In this document: positions 11,401 through 24,847 of the stretch, piece by piece
Numbering within the stretch: the first letter of the stretch is position 1
Layout: each line of letters starts with the position of its first letter
Source: Plazaster borealis
Taxonomy: Eukaryota; Echinodermata; Asteroidea; Forcipulatida; Labidiasteridae
Reading direction: 5' to 3'
DNA length: 64,000 nucleotides
Assembly (NCBI GenBank): GCA_021014325.1
Contig: CM037472.1
Span: forward strand, 12,075,063 to 12,139,062
Translations under genes and position numbers: made by a program
The notes under the pieces: model-generated
Told to the model about the DNA's origin: nothing
The model's database searches: none
The model's input: only the letters and a program-made list of their open reading frames with translations

Positions 11401-12722
11401 TCGGACTCAGGATGTACACTGAAACGTTGGCTGGCCTGTGTTTATACATTGATCTTCTAATCTGTTTTGAGGTGAAAGGGTACGATCATTCTACTTCTAC
11501 TAAACATTTGAAAATTCCTTTGAAATACAGGGAGCGTGCGTAGTTCCGAACTTGTCATGTTTTCTTATCCTGATAGCATGCGAGAGTTCGATGAACGAAT
11601 TACTATACAGTGGGTTTCTGTTTTCAATGCGAGCATTGCAGACGGGAATCTTTGTACTACACTAGTACGAACTTTATAACGACGAAGCTTGCCGATGACA
11701 AATCGATCGTTTTGTTCCAATGTTAATAACTCATTAAACCCACGGCATCTTCAAGCCAAGCTCTGATTTCAACTTCGCAGTGTTAGTGTGAATACAATTT
11801 GGCCTTATCGTATTATATTAACATGTAACGGAAACCCATACGATGAAAGTTCCAGAGGTGGCTGTTTAGTTTTGGTGATACAAAAACAAAAACAGCGAAC
11901 CGCGGCAGTCGTTTTCAAGCTAACTGAAATCGTACCTTATATTGATTCAAAGAGGTCATCCTCGTTGAATTACTTTGCACAAACCAACAATGTTTTTACC
12001 GTATCTTGAATCAAATAGAGTAATTTGTGCCTTTTATTGATTCAACCAGAGTGATCAGTCGACTTGCCCTTGATTTACCAATATTGATTCCCAGAGTAAA
12101 CGCTTAGCACACGTTTTGCCGACAGTACCATGTTGTACCTTATATTGACTCATAGAGAATAAATCGTATCGGAGAATTATGTATCATTGAAAAAGGCAAT
12201 TTCGGGAAATTCCACTCTAATGTTTGAACAAGTGCAACTTAGTGATTTGTAATCAATTCAGGTCAAAATGGAGTTGGGTTTTTTTCGAAATTTGTATTCA
12301 TGTATTCATGTTGATACACAATTTTCTACTGCTTGATTAGACACAATCAGTGTTTTCATTAATAGATAAACACTTTTTCTGTGTCAAAGGTCAGCATAGC
12401 CTACAGTTTCGCCAACATTACCAAGGCTTGACCGATTGCCAATCTGGAATCGGTAGCAGAGAATACACACCTGTAATGTACATATTATATACGTGTACAT
12501 AGTACAGCTACAACGTCCCCGGCCTTGAGCCTTCGTTGTAATTTAAGCAGACCTGATTGCGAGTGTTTTTGTGGTTGGAGGGGAGGGTTGTAGAAGGGAA
12601 AAGACATTTATCCTCAAGAGTTCAACTGCTTCCTTTACTTGTCAAAATCCATTTAGGTGAAGTACTAAATATGGATGCCTCATCGGCAATGTACAGACTT
12701 GCGCTACAAACCTGTACTGTGC
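8421..12722. other. pax1/9 upstream region; no gene recognised
   Basis: 8421-9550 is moderately GC-rich with CpGs (8690-9010, 9110-9320) and homopolymer runs near 9070 and 9447. 9700-12700 is AT-rich with short repeats: a TATTGATTCA-like degenerate motif recurs around 11935, 12035 and 12145. Small open frames such as 8725-8910 show no protein features that I recognise. Confidence 0.4.
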
Positions 12723-13098
12723 TTAAAGGCACTGAACACGTTTGGTAATTGTCAAAGACCAGTGTTCTCACTTGCTGTAATCCAACATATGCATCAAATA
12801 ACAAGCCTGTGAACATTTGGGCTCGATTGGTCATCGAAGTTGCAAGAAAATGATGAAAGAAAAAACACCCTTGTTTTACAAATTTGAGTGCTTTCAGATA
12901 GGAATAAAAGGCTTCTTGCAAGAAGTATTTTATTATTTTAGTGAGAAATTACCTCTTTCTCAAAAACTACGTTACTTCAGAGGGAGTCGTTTCTCACAAT
13001 GTTTTATACTATCAACAGCTCTCCGTTGCTCGTTACCAAGTAAGTTTTTATGCTAATATATATTTTGAGTAATTACAAAACGTGTACAATGCCTTTAA
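12723..13098 (+). mobile_element. TTAA-MITE family A, full length
   Basis: Flanked by TTAA on both sides (12723-12726, 13095-13098). Starts AGGCACTGAACACGTTTGG and ends as its inverse. About 372 bp, non-coding; holds CTTCTTGCAAGAAG near the centre. It forms a composite with the adjoining family D segment to 13308. Confidence 0.85.
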
Positions 13099-13308
13099 TA
13101 AACTTATTAACATGACTGATTGAAACGTTTGTACATCACGTGAAATGACAAATTCCTTTAAGTGAGTTTAACATTGATAAAGTATAAATGCACTTTTTGT
13201 ATATGGTTGTTGTTTGTTTGTTTGTTTTGGGGCTATTTAATGTTACTTGTTTGTGTTTTGTGTATCGATCGGAGTTAACTCTGAATTGAAATTCGACTTT
13301 TGATTAAC
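13099..13308 (-). mobile_element. Family D segment joined to the family A MITE
   Basis: Reverse complement of 24870-25081: same landmarks in inverse order (CACGTGAAAT, a GTTT run, ATCGATCGGAGTTAAC, CGACTTTTGATTA). The outer terminal repeat present at 24848 is missing here, so this copy is truncated. Confidence 0.7.
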
Positions 13309-15829
13309 ACAAGCTACGGTTTAAATCTGATACTTCAGTGTTTTTGCCGATGATATAACAAATCCACATCGAATCACTTGGCGTCTTGAAACTATGAATT
13401 ATGGCAGTTGGTCTGCGTTTCAATTATGCGTTAACGAGGTATGTTATGTACAGAAATACTACACCCACCCGCAGTAAAAGATCAAACTTGATCTATAGGC
13501 TATTATTTCAAAAAACAAGAAGAAAGCAAAACAGGCCATTAAAAGAAAATCTCATACACTTACAGTACCTTTTTTTCCAACCAGGTAATTGTCATTTTGC
13601 ATTAGTGCTTTTGAAAAATGATATTGAAGAGTTTCGAGAGTTTTCCCCTTCAAATTGTCACTGATGGAGCTAGATCACATTATCGCATTGGTACTGTGTG
13701 TATATATAATAGCATAACAACAAAGACCAGAAAGTGTATTTTGTCAAATGTACAGGTTGGTTTAAGTTCCTTTGGCCTTCTTTTTTAGTTTAAATAGATG
13801 AACTGACGGGCATAATGACCGCAGGTTTGTACTATCCAGAAAGTATAACCGATTTTCTCTTGTGGGTTTTTATACACGACGGAAATGACTACACACGAAC
13901 CTAAGGTGTTTCACGTCTGACGTTGCTGCAGTGGGATAAATTGTCAACAATTTGATTCTATAGACTTAACAAGTGCGAGTGTTTTAATTCATGTAGGGCC
14001 TACTAAGTAATCTGGTCTTATGCCTGCAATCTTTAAGAGCTTCATTTAAAACTATATTTGGCCGAATGATATGAAAAGGAAAGAAAAAACAATAAACAGG
14101 TTTGCAAATAGGCTGACACCGCAGTTGCGATTGCAATAGCTGAACTAAAAAGACATGAGCTTATGTCTCTTCCTCTGAAAGTTGAAATACTGAAATTTAT
14201 TTGGCATAATCACGATGGAGTAATCTTATTTATAACCGTATGAACCAAAAAATGAACTCAGATTTGAAAATTTAAGTCTTTCAACTAAATGAAACTGAGT
14301 CGAAGAGAAACGTACCTTGCGATCGTACATGCATAATATGTTATCGATGTATATACACAAACACTTCCTTCAATGAAGTGTGTCAACTATTTTCACCTCT
14401 GCACAGAATGAAATACTTCATTAAACTTCAAACTAGACTTTTGATGTTCTTTGAATAAACAATCGCATACAATTACATGTTTTAGATTTGATTAAACGAT
14501 GGGGAAACATGATGTAATTGGCCGTACAACAATAAATCGTGCTACAATAAGATCTACAATGCGACATTTAAAAACATAATACACATTTTCATTTCGTATA
14601 CGATCTAATAATGACATTCCATCTATAAAAGGGAAGCAAATTATACACGTAGTAAAAAAAAATGTTTGAGTAAACACTGGATTGGAAATGCCCCTATGCG
14701 CGTTTGTCTCCATGTCAGTAGCGGAAAAACTCGGATTGATTATCGATCGATAAAGCGTTTTAGCCGAGGCTCGCGGGGCGCAAGGCACTTGTAAAGTCCC
14801 CGCTAAGAGGGGCTAACGAACGTGAAACTGAACCTGTAATACCCTTAAACTACCATGATTTTAAGAAGGGGGGGTCAGGGGACATGATTATATTGAGGAA
14901 GGGTCCAGAAATGGAGTCATGGCCCTTGTATCCACAGCACTTTAGTATAGGATGCCTGGAATAACAGAGTCTCGCTGGCCTAAACCGTCTTCGCATTTTG
15001 AAGTGCCTTGAAACGAATGAGATTCATTGCGAGTGTACAGATTCGCCACCGATCCTTCTCTTTATGGAGTCCGACCGTCTGAGATGAAATACGTGCGTCT
15101 GTACGGTGTATTGACCGGTTAGAAAGACGGGCGGCTATAGATTTTTTGGATTTTTTTTTTACTTTTCCCCTCTCTTTTTTTTTGGTTAAGTCCAAGAGAA
15201 GATGATGCGCAATCCTGGAATGAGCACGCCGTGTCAGCGGACCATTGAGCAGGGTTGGTATTCAGGGCACGCACGCCTGTCGTTAGCAGCACACGGCCCC
15301 TACCCTTCTAAGCAAACACCATGTCGTTGGCTACTTTACTTACCGGAACACATAATGAGCGACTGCTCGACTTCACAGCTTCGGTTAATATCACCGGTAG
15401 ATAACCTTAGATCTAGGCCGCTTTGCTGAGCCAGGGATCGCCCGGTGAATTGGCCTAGGTCAACCATTCGACAACCCTTCCCCTCCTTCGCTTGGTACAC
15501 GCACACACACACACAACACACAACGTACACAAACTGCTTGGATGCAACTGAAGCCTGACTGCACACTGAGTACACGCCACCACACGTATTCTCGCCTTGA
15601 GGTCTTGTCAACGAAACAAAAAGAGGTTCCGAGACAACACTTATGCTTAATCCACGGGATCCGAGTGGTCAGAAGTGACTGGCAACTGACAAGTTGTAAC
15701 TTTTTAAACCGCGGTATGATTTCATCCCTCGGCCTTGTCAGTGCAAACTATCAAAGCGGTTTTGTTTTGTTTCTCTCTCACTCTCGCTCTTTTTTCCCCC
15801 TGCCCTTTTTTCTTTCTTTCCGTCTTCGG
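13309..15829. other. Non-coding; GC-richer unique block at its distal end
   Basis: 13309-14680 is AT-rich with nothing recognised. About 14690-15480 is unique, CpG-containing sequence without similarity to the repeats here, followed by a CA-rich stretch (15501-15530). No open frame is convincing. A candidate enhancer or untranslated first exon. Confidence 0.35.
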
Positions 15830-15990
15830 CCTGGTTAATGGGATGTTGCCCCTGCGTCGGTGGCTACTCAGGCATTAGTGCGCAGCCAAACAGCGTGCTC
15901 TGATTGGTTCAGCTACGGAGCAGGAAAGCATTTCGTTTCGTCACCTCAGGTATAACAATTCCCATCCAACGGACCCCATCGTATTCAAAC
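15830..15990. promoter_or_regulatory. Candidate regulatory element with CCAAT box
   Basis: Unique GC-richer block containing CTGATTGGTTCAG (inverted CCAAT), flanked by AT-rich DNA. It could be an enhancer or a distal promoter for the untranslated first exon predicted for slc25a21. Purely positional inference. Confidence 0.25.
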
Positions 15991-17714
15991 CGTACCCGTT
16001 ACAGTTTATCAGTGACTGAACCGTGCACACTGATGATAGTTTTCTTTATATTATTAGAAATATGAATCTTGTATACAGACGCTGGGTTGATTTGTGCTTG
16101 GGTGTGGAGTATGCTCGAGGTGTCTCATAAATAACAGTAACCATTCCACTACGTTCATACCATCACACTGAAATATTGAACATAAATTTACAATAACTTA
16201 TCTCAAATAAAATTCAGTTGCAATGTGCAGTTATAGTTTTATATACACTGCCGTTGAAGATCACACTACTATAACAATTCGCTAATGTTTCGCAGTATAT
16301 CGTTCGAATCTGTCGACCTACTTCGTGTAAACCATTTTATAAAATGCCTACATTACTGTAGAGGATGCACAAAATCACGACTATTTTAAAGTGAGGCGTT
16401 TCAAATCTGTGATAAAACAGAATATATTGAATATAGTTTTTTTTACAAATATTGTTTCACGTTACAATTATACAGGTTTGTTTCCAGCAGTATTTGTCTC
16501 AGCTTTTTAAAATATTTGTTTTGTGTATATTTATTTATTATGATTATTTTCTATTTTTCTATTTGTCAGACAACTCGCCGGCCAATTCCCGTTGTTGTGC
16601 CTGATCGGTGATTGTTTGTATTATAACATACGCAGCTCTCTACCAATGAACATATCACTTGCAAACAACCTCGGACTTTTGTTTACATTATTTTCATTTT
16701 GAGAGGAAAAAATCAAAGCACGGTCTTTTCTGTAAGACAAACTTTGGTATTGTATGTGCAACTGGGTCCAGTAATTATGTATCTAGGGTAAACGGAATTT
16801 TGAAGTCTTAATCTCACAACTTGATTCTTACGTACGGGTCTATACATGTCAGACATTGTGAAATCTCGCGTTGAGTACACGAGACTTCAGAATGACTGAT
16901 GTCACTGTATCAAGAGACGAAAGTCGTTATTTCTAAAACAATTTATTCCTAAACCTGGATGAAATACTCAATAAGTAACATGATTTGTTAATAGACCAGA
17001 CAATGCCCAATTGGGAACCCGGCCCGTTTGTGGATAACCTTATTGGTTAAAAACAAAGGAGGTGCCATGAATGCTGCGCCAGCATAACACAGCCACTCCC
17101 GACAATGTCATAGTTCCCGATTCGGTGCCCTGGTGCATCTAATGAGCTATTAATCACAATGCTATCCTGAATATCATCAATGATCGAACCCCCCCCCCCC
17201 AATCCACCTCTACACTAACATTCAGCCCCTGCCAAACGATTTATCTTGACGATATACGTTGACAAGCAGTTATGATAGATGACCACAGTGAAAACAAGGC
17301 ATCTCGAATTCCAAGCTGAACAAAAATATCTTTCTCCGAAAGAAAATACACTTTTTTTCTAGTCTGATGGCCCGTTGTAATTGAATATCCAAGAAATATA
17401 GTCAAGCAGAGTGTACCCGTCTTGTTAAAACACACACACACAGACACACACGAGCTATGGAAAATATTCCATTATTACAACATCATAAATTCGCATTAAC
17501 GCGTACCGTCAACACAGGCACACACGAAAAGGCGGGAAGACAGCGTTAAACTCCGGCCAGACGTTGTTTGAGCTGACATTAATAAATAGGGCCGGGGTCA
17601 ACATGCGATTCCAGGTCAACAAAAGAGCCATTTTTCAGCCTCGTCCGGAAGTTCATAACTAAAATAACTCCTCATCAGCGCGGTCAGTCACCCCTTCTGG
17701 CTGGTCGCCACCTT
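15991..17714. other. Non-coding; candidate unique block near 17040-17720
   Basis: 15991-17030 is AT-rich without recognised features. 17040-17180 and 17500-17720 are unique and GC-richer; 17130-17160 contains clustered TAAT/ATTA homeodomain-type cores. A poly-C run lies at about 17190 and a CA repeat near 17435-17450. Confidence 0.35.
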
Positions 17715-18125
17715 TAAAGGTATATCCTATCCACCAATGCCACTTGCGTCTATAATAAAGCTGAAATAAAGTGCAGTATTGGTACCTATCGAAATACAAA
17801 GTTGATTTAGTGTCAATCGGAAAGCTGAGTGATTATAAAGTTCATACCGGTACAAATCCTCCAGAGAAATATATTTCAGGATGAAATACAAGCTGTCAAG
17901 GTCGGGAAAATAACATATTAAAACCCTTATAATCACCATTGATTATTTCGATTGCCGCAATCGATATAAGCGTGTATTTTTATGAGCAATACACAAAAAA
18001 AACCAAAAAACAACATAAACAATTTTTGGATATCCAATTTGATGACAATTTTCAGGCTTTTCGGATGGTGTGTTTACCTAAATCTACTCTTCAATAAAAC
18101 AATATAACTTTAACTACAGAAGATG
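17715..18125 (+). mobile_element. Family E element
   Basis: Holds AAAGTTCATACCGGTACAAA, the dyad ATTTCGATTGCCGCAATCGAT at the centre, ATTTTCAGG and GTGTGTTTACC in the order seen in the other copies. Confidence 0.5.
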
Positions 18126-18429
18126 TACAATTATTGTTTTATAAGAATATTTGTCAATAATATCAGTTAATCAAATTAATACGTCATCAGTTTGAGTAGG
18201 ATGGTTGATCATTACGCATTCTTTTTCTTTTCTTCTTGAATTCGAATCGACTAACACAGATATTACCGTTCCGGTGTCAACGTCGCTCGTTCCCCGTTTG
18301 AGAATGTTTGCATTTCATACCGGTCGCCATTTTAATAAAAACCTCCATCATGATTTAAGAACTGTGTATAGCCTTTAAACTGGGTCGGTATCTTTGTATT
18401 CATTTTAGCTCATCCCAACTGGGAAAATC

Positions 18430-18550
18430 TCAAAGCAATCAGGTAAAGGGACTGAGAACCCAATCCACATGCGAAGTTCCACCCGAGGTGGGATTCGAAC
18501 CGGGGTCTAAAGAACTGAAAGGCAGGGCAAGATGCCACTATGTCAACCGA
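18430..18550 (-). mobile_element. tRNA-derived SINE fragment (type 1)
   Basis: On the minus strand box B reads GGTTCGAATCCCA, followed by ATGTGGATTGGGTTCTCAGT, the tail shared with the copies at 320-435 and 57060-57190. Confidence 0.5.
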
Positions 18551-18840
18551 ATGCCTTATTAGATTGACAAAAAGTACACTTAACACGTTTTGTCCCTTTA
18601 TGATTTAGTTTGTAATTATAGAGGATACTTCTTTGCAATCAAAGCAATCTTCACTTAACGTGGTGCTTCTTAAAACTTGATACTGAAAATGATCGCACCC
18701 TTGCAGTAACAAAATATGTACCCTCCATTTATGTTTCTTGAAATCTAAAGGATTGGATTGAACCTTTACAACCTTCATTGTACCACCGCTTCCTGGTTTT
18801 GTTTAGTGAGTACTAGAGGATCGGAATGAATGTGCTCCTC

Positions 18841-19062
18841 CAAAACCATTAATGTACCATCCCTTTATGACATGTTTCTTGAAAACTATAGAGGATTCGA
18901 TGCATGTATTCTACCCCAAACCAATTATGTACCATCCCTTTATGACATGTTTCTTGAAAACTATAGAGGATTTGATGCATGTATTCTACCCCAAATCCAA
19001 TGATGTACCATCCCTTTATGACAGGTTTCTTGAAAACTACAGGATTTGAATGTATGTATTCT
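18841..19062. repeat. Tandem repeat, about 75-bp unit, three copies
   Basis: ATGTACCATCCCTTTATGAC starts units at 18852, 18927 and 19003, spacing 75-76 bp. A more diverged unit precedes them (about 18715-18790). The repeat creates repetitive but meaningless open frames on both strands. Confidence 0.85.
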
Positions 19063-21138
19063 TCCAAGTCCAGAACGACAATTGATTGAAAGTTGTGTTG
19101 AATATATTAGTTGGTTGAAACAAAGATTTCTGGTCAGTCTTTTGCACTTTAAGTAAATGATGTAAGAAACATTGGGGTTTTTGCTCATTCTAAAGTCAAA
19201 CCAGATGTCTACAATGGCTGTACAACTTTTAATTTTAATACCATAATCTGATTGTTTTTGCTGAAAATATATTTTCAATCATGCTTTGACCGGGTTTTTT
19301 CTTCTAATTTTGTAAATAATTGAATATTGGAAATTAACCAAATCATCGTTAATTTATCAGTATATGCTAATTTGTGTAATAGAGTTTGTTTACCTTTTTG
19401 TAACCATATTGGGACTTTTGCGCCGTAAACTTGTGGGGGAAAAAAAACAATTACTAACAGCCATTCATGCTATCATTTGTTATTCCTGTTGACTTTAGTC
19501 ACCATTACTACTCCTGTTTTCCTCGTCGGCAAACGTATCAAGTAAACCGAAAGGTTCCTCTTTTATCCATTATCAACGACCTTCATCATCACGTTATTTT
19601 TGTAGTTTTTAATCACACGGTCGGTATATCAATAGTTGCCAACCGAATCCATTTTTGTTATACTGCGACATCCGCTAGAGGGCGTACCAAAAACAGACAG
19701 GACCTCATAATAATTTTTGTGTATACGAGACAACATTGATCGTGATTCGGGGGTAAATCATCAGAAGTCAACGTCCATGTTTTTAATGTTTTTAATTTGA
19801 CCGACTTAGATTTTGTTTGCCCAACTATGGACTTCCTTTAGGTCTTCCTGTTTTAATTAAAAAATTATCTTTCCTCGAAAATTATTATAACATTATTTTG
19901 TTTGCATATAAAAAATTTGTGGACAGGGAATTTTTAAACATTATGTGACACATTTTTGAATGACGTTTTTGAAATAATTTGATAAAATGTATCACAAGTT
20001 TTAGACAAAAGTATGCACGACAGAACCTATGAATGTTACTTTCGGCTTAATACTATAACTCCTTGTTTGTTTTCTAAAGGTCTCGGCTACACAAGTCACT
20101 GACTTACGAATCAAGCTAAATTCTTAATTATTTTAGTAGTTGATTAAAGCAAACCAAAAACACAAACCCATAATAATAATACCTGCAATCCCCGCTCCCC
20201 CATAGACCCCTTTGAGATATTCCCATCTGGTCACCCAGTTCCAGATTTCCCCAGGGTGTCATTTCTGAAGTTCAAATTATTACAAGGTTTTGTATTTCTG
20301 TCTTGACCAGAAAACATTGGGTCCCTCCATATTGGATGGGTCTTGCAGCGTATGTAGTATAAATGTCAATGACAGACACATCAATTAAACTCCTAGGTAA
20401 TTGTCAAATTGTAAGATTATACCTAGTGTGTAATGACACAGATGGTAATTTACAGAATTACTCGCCAGGAGATTGTATTCTGTGTTGTATTCACTGAGAA
20501 GTACTCGTTTTTTGGAGACGTCTGAGAGAGGATCCAATCCAAAGTGTAATATATGAATGAACCTCCATCCTGGTGCAACAAATTGTGTTTCATTAATTAT
20601 GAGAAATGATTATATTTGTCATACAAGAAGGGGTCCCCTTCCAGACCCAGTTTGGTTCACTTCGGTGTAAACTATAGCAGCACCATTTTGGTGGAGTATT
20701 GACTTTTCTTGGTGGCTAACTGGCTCGCTGCCGACTCGTTGGTTGGCTATATCGAGACTACTTTGCGTTTGCTTTTAATTGATATTGACTGGGTGGCCGG
20801 TTACTGGCCGGCTTGCTCCTTGGTTGGCCAAATCAGTAGGATATGTAACTAAAAGATGGCGTGACCTTTCAACTCAAAGACAAGGCCTGTATGCTTATTT
20901 AGTGTTTTGTGTGCTGCTGGTTGGTTGGCTGGTATAAGCAACTTTGGCTGCTTTTTAAGGTAGAGCTTTGTTGCTTGTTTGGCTGCTTGTTTGCAGTTGG
21001 CTGACTGCTGGTTGGTTTGTTGGCTTGCGTTTGATTCGGTTGGCTTACTGTACTGACAGCTCGATTGAACTGATGCATATATGTTTCCTAACCATAATAT
21101 AATTGCAAGCAGTCAGTGGAACATTCATGTTTAAAGAC
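19063..21138. other. No gene recognised
   Basis: AT-rich. About 20700-21060 is enriched in GGTTGGCT/TGGCTGCT-like words, a degenerate simple repeat. Short open frames only. Confidence 0.4.
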
Positions 21139-21375
21139 ACACTATACAGAATTTGTAATTATCAATATATAAATTGATTAGTTTCTGAAAGTTCACTAAT
21201 TATAAAGTTCATATCAGACCCGATCCCCCACAGTAATCTTTCCGTCCGAAATACGTCAATGTTGAAAAAAGACAAACATTTAAATAGAGCTAACCAACCA
21301 CCGTTGCGTATGTCGCTTGCGGCAATCGTGATAAGCCGAGCGTACATAAAAATCCATGTTGCTTTATAAAAAGTA
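21139..21375 (+). mobile_element. Family E element, diverged
   Basis: AAAGTTCATATCAGACCCGA, CCGTCCGAAATACGTCAATG and the GCTTGCGGCAATCGTGATAA centre occur in the usual order. Confidence 0.4.
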
Positions 21376-21679
21376 ATTACCGAATTTGTCTGTGCTCTGC
21401 GGCGTTGTCGTAAGTTGCATTTGTTTCTGACGATATACCAATGTAATCTGACACGACTATTCGGAGCGAATCTGGTTTAAGATGTCCAACGTTTAATTTA
21501 CGATTTGGTTTTATAGATTGAGGGAGACCCGATACGCCGTGCTTCGCGCACAATTGACGGTACGTTATGACGCCATCGTCCGGTACAAATCATCCAACGT
21601 GGAATATCAGACGGTGTTTTCATCACATTATGTGAAGTTGACTCGAGTTCAGAATGCTAATGTTGAAAGAACTCATGCT

Positions 21680-22640
21680 ATACTGGTATAATGCTTTACT
21701 GTCTCTGAATTACGACAGGGTACAGGTTCATGTTGTATGCGTAACTGTCTTTGAATCAAGATAAGGTATAAGTTAAATTGTAATATTGTCCGCACCCATG
21801 TAACTGGTGCAGTGCTCGAAATTAACACTGGACCGCAGGCCCGAGGCCAGTACTCTAAGCGTTGGGCCAGTAAAATCACGACTGGACAACCCCGGTGTTT
21901 TGGATTTTTTTTTATTGACTAATAACAGTAATACCTCATTGTGTACTATCGTTGTGAAAAATGTTGACAATGAATCTGATATATCTTCTAATTCTGTTGA
22001 GCATCGAAGTAGCATGACAAATGAGATAGCTCTTCTCTTAGTGCTTGTTCCACTCATTTTGATTAAGGTCTTGTAAATGTTGGTTCAGTAAAAATGTTGA
22101 GCCCTGCAGTCTTGCGGATTTTCCTCCAATTCGAGCCCTGCCCGTATGTATATTCCACTTGAATCAAGATAAGGTACATCATGCAATAATGGAACTAGTA
22201 TTAGTATTCTTACTGTCTTTGAATAAAGATAAAGTACATACTAAATTGTAACACTGATTGGCAGCACTAATGGTACTGGTATGCATACTCGCCTTGAATA
22301 TACTTCATGCAATAATGGGACTATTTTTTAGTAAACTTACTGTCTTTGAAAAAAGATAAGGTACGTATAAATTGTAAAATTGGCTGTTCCCATGTAACCG
22401 GTATGGTTACTCTCTTCGAAACAAAAGAGGAAACACCTTTGGTACTGTTATGTATATCAAATTTGCTGGAAGTGGTATGCTCCTTGAATCAAGAAAAGGT
22501 ATGCTTTATATATGGTGGAAAAACTGCTACTGCAGTTGCGGTTATTTTATGAATCAAGAAAAGGCACATCATGAAGCAAAGCTCATGCTATTGGTACGGA
22601 TACTGTCGTTAAATCAAGATAAAGTACAACGATAGTGTTT
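21680..22640. repeat. Degenerate minisatellite with an internal insertion
   Basis: GAATCAAGATAAGGTACA-like words recur irregularly, usually next to TTACTGTC and AAATTGTAA (near 21700, 21755, 22155, 22225, 22345, 22490, 22555, 22615). About 21810-22140 interrupts the array with an unrelated repeat that begins AGTGCTCGAAATTAACACTG. Confidence 0.6.
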
Positions 22641-23801
22641 GACAGTAAGCCTACTCCATTATACTCTCTTGAATCAACTTTTGCTTCTTGACAAAGTGTT
22701 CGATTTACCCAAATATTTTACTTCAATTCCAAGCAAACCATATTACTATCATATTACTCATCAAACACAAGAATTGCTCAGCATCATTTTGGCCAATAAT
22801 AAAAGGCGGTTTCTTTTTACTGCAATATGGCAACATTATCAGGCCATTATGCAAGCTAAAAATCTAACGTCATGCTCAACAGAAAAGGGTGGTTTTTTAA
22901 CTCGAAATCGTCCAGATTTCGAGCTATGAAAAAAAGCGGCTGTACTTGGAACCAAAATAAACATTTGAGGCTTCTTTATTTGTGCAAGTCACGCCATTGC
23001 ATAGATTATTATAGGTAGATTCCTATAACTCTTGGATTTCTCTGCTCGGTATTTATATACGTATTCAGTGTGCTGTTGACTAAGCTCTCTTCTGAGTCGG
23101 GCAGACAACATCAATGTTAGGACAAGTCTCATCGCCAGCGTGCTGAGGACTCACCGGCCCCGGGTCAAGACCACTTCTTCTCCCCACGTTCAGTTCTCAC
23201 TGAGCCTCGCTGAGTCTATACCCACCTTACTTGGTCCATGTTATCATTCACTCCATCGTTCAGCACCATTCTCTTCTCTGGCCGTTTCGTCTACGCAAAT
23301 AGATTGTGCACAAATAGAAAGACATGGGTTTGTCAGCACTAGAGACTATTAAATTTCACTTCTACATCGGCAGAGTCTTCACATCGATTGTTTTTACTTT
23401 GCTCTTCAATTTTGTTCTCGATTGTTTTATTTTTTCCCAGCTTGCCTCTCTCTGTTTATAAGAAATGGTACAGTTTCGGTGCTTCTGGATTGATAAAACT
23501 GATTTTATTCTCCTGCAAGTTTATTTTGTGAAATTGGTAATGGCACTAAATGCTTTGAGAAAATCCCCATACAAAGCATGGCATCTTCAAGATAGAATTA
23601 TTGGTAACTAGTTGTCTGTCCTCTCATCCCATAACAAGCCAACCATTTCCTTCTTAAATATTGACATGTCAAAGTGACGGGAACACAATCTAACTGTTTT
23701 GTACTAGAACCGTCAAGTTATCATAAAATGTATTGGTTTCGTCATAAAATAACAACACTTTCAATGTTGTGTTGAAGACTCCCACCGCCGTGACCTTATC
23801 T
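22641..23801. other. No gene recognised
   Basis: Mixed-composition, non-repetitive DNA. The open frame at 22639-22929 has no recognisable features. 23080-23340 is somewhat GC-richer. Nothing is supportable as a gene. Confidence 0.35.
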
Positions 23802-24176
23802 TTAAAGGCACTGAACACGTTTGGTAATTGTCAAAGACCAGTGTTCTCACTTGGTGTATCCCAACATATGCATAAAATAACAAGCCTGTGAAAATTTGGG
23901 CTCAATTGGTCATCGAAGTTGCAAGAAAATGATGAATGAAAAAACACCCTTGTTGTACAAATTTGTGTGCTTTCAGACAGGAATAAAAACTTCTTGCAAA
24001 AAGTTTTTATTATTTTAGTGAGAAATTACCTCTTTCTCAAAAACTACGTTACTTCAGAGGGAGTTGTTTCTCACAACGTTTTATACTATCAACAGCTCTC
24101 TGTTGCTCGTTACCAAGTCTGTTTGTATGCTAATATATATTTTGAGTAATTATCAAACGTGTACGATGCCTTTTAA
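23802..24176 (+). mobile_element. TTAA-MITE family A, full length
   Basis: TTAA at 23802-23805 and 24173-24176. AGGCACTGAACACGTTTGG start, GTACGATGCC end; interior co-linear with the copy at 12723. Confidence 0.85.
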
Positions 24177-24847
24177 TGCAAATAATATGAAACGAGAAGG
24201 GGAACACAAAATATAATGAAACATTCTATAACTGTATATTTCTTTTCTATAGTTTTATGATGATAATAAGTTTGAAAAAGTCTCACCTTTCCGTCTGAAG
24301 AGTTATTTGTTTTAAGTTCCGGATGTATTTTGTTTATGTGTGTACACATTCCACTTCTGTTAATACCAACGTTTCAGAAACGAAATCCACAAAATCTACG
24401 TGACATTGTATATACGTACGTTGTTTTTACGGCCATTTTTAAATAAAATTATGAAACATCAACGGTTTTTGGAAGAGTACATTTCTATACGTCTCAATTA
24501 ACGTACCCATAATACAACCAAACCCGTGTATCTTTATCGAATAAGGTGATAACATTTTGGAGCAAAACACGAATACTGGATATTGTTTTGTCAGGGATTG
24601 CATTCACTTTGATCTGCGCTACGGCATTTTAAATTAGAAATCGAGGCACAGGTTTTCCCGCATCGGGTAGTTTGTTTTTTAAAGACGAAAATATTTCCTC
24701 GGTTTATTTTGCGAGGGGTTAAGTTTGTAAGCCTTTTTGATTAAAAAATCGTTTGAAATTTGTCACGGTCGTTACAAATCATGTGCCATAGCTGTAAAAT
24801 AATTTTTTAATTTTGAGTTTCGCAGAGTCGCAGGGGGTTCTATGAAC
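24177..24847. other. No gene recognised
   Basis: AT-rich sequence without repeats or open frames that I can support. Confidence 0.35.

Noticed and set aside
18849..19067. Repetitive protein-like frames on both strands
   Set aside because: Created by the 75-bp tandem repeat.
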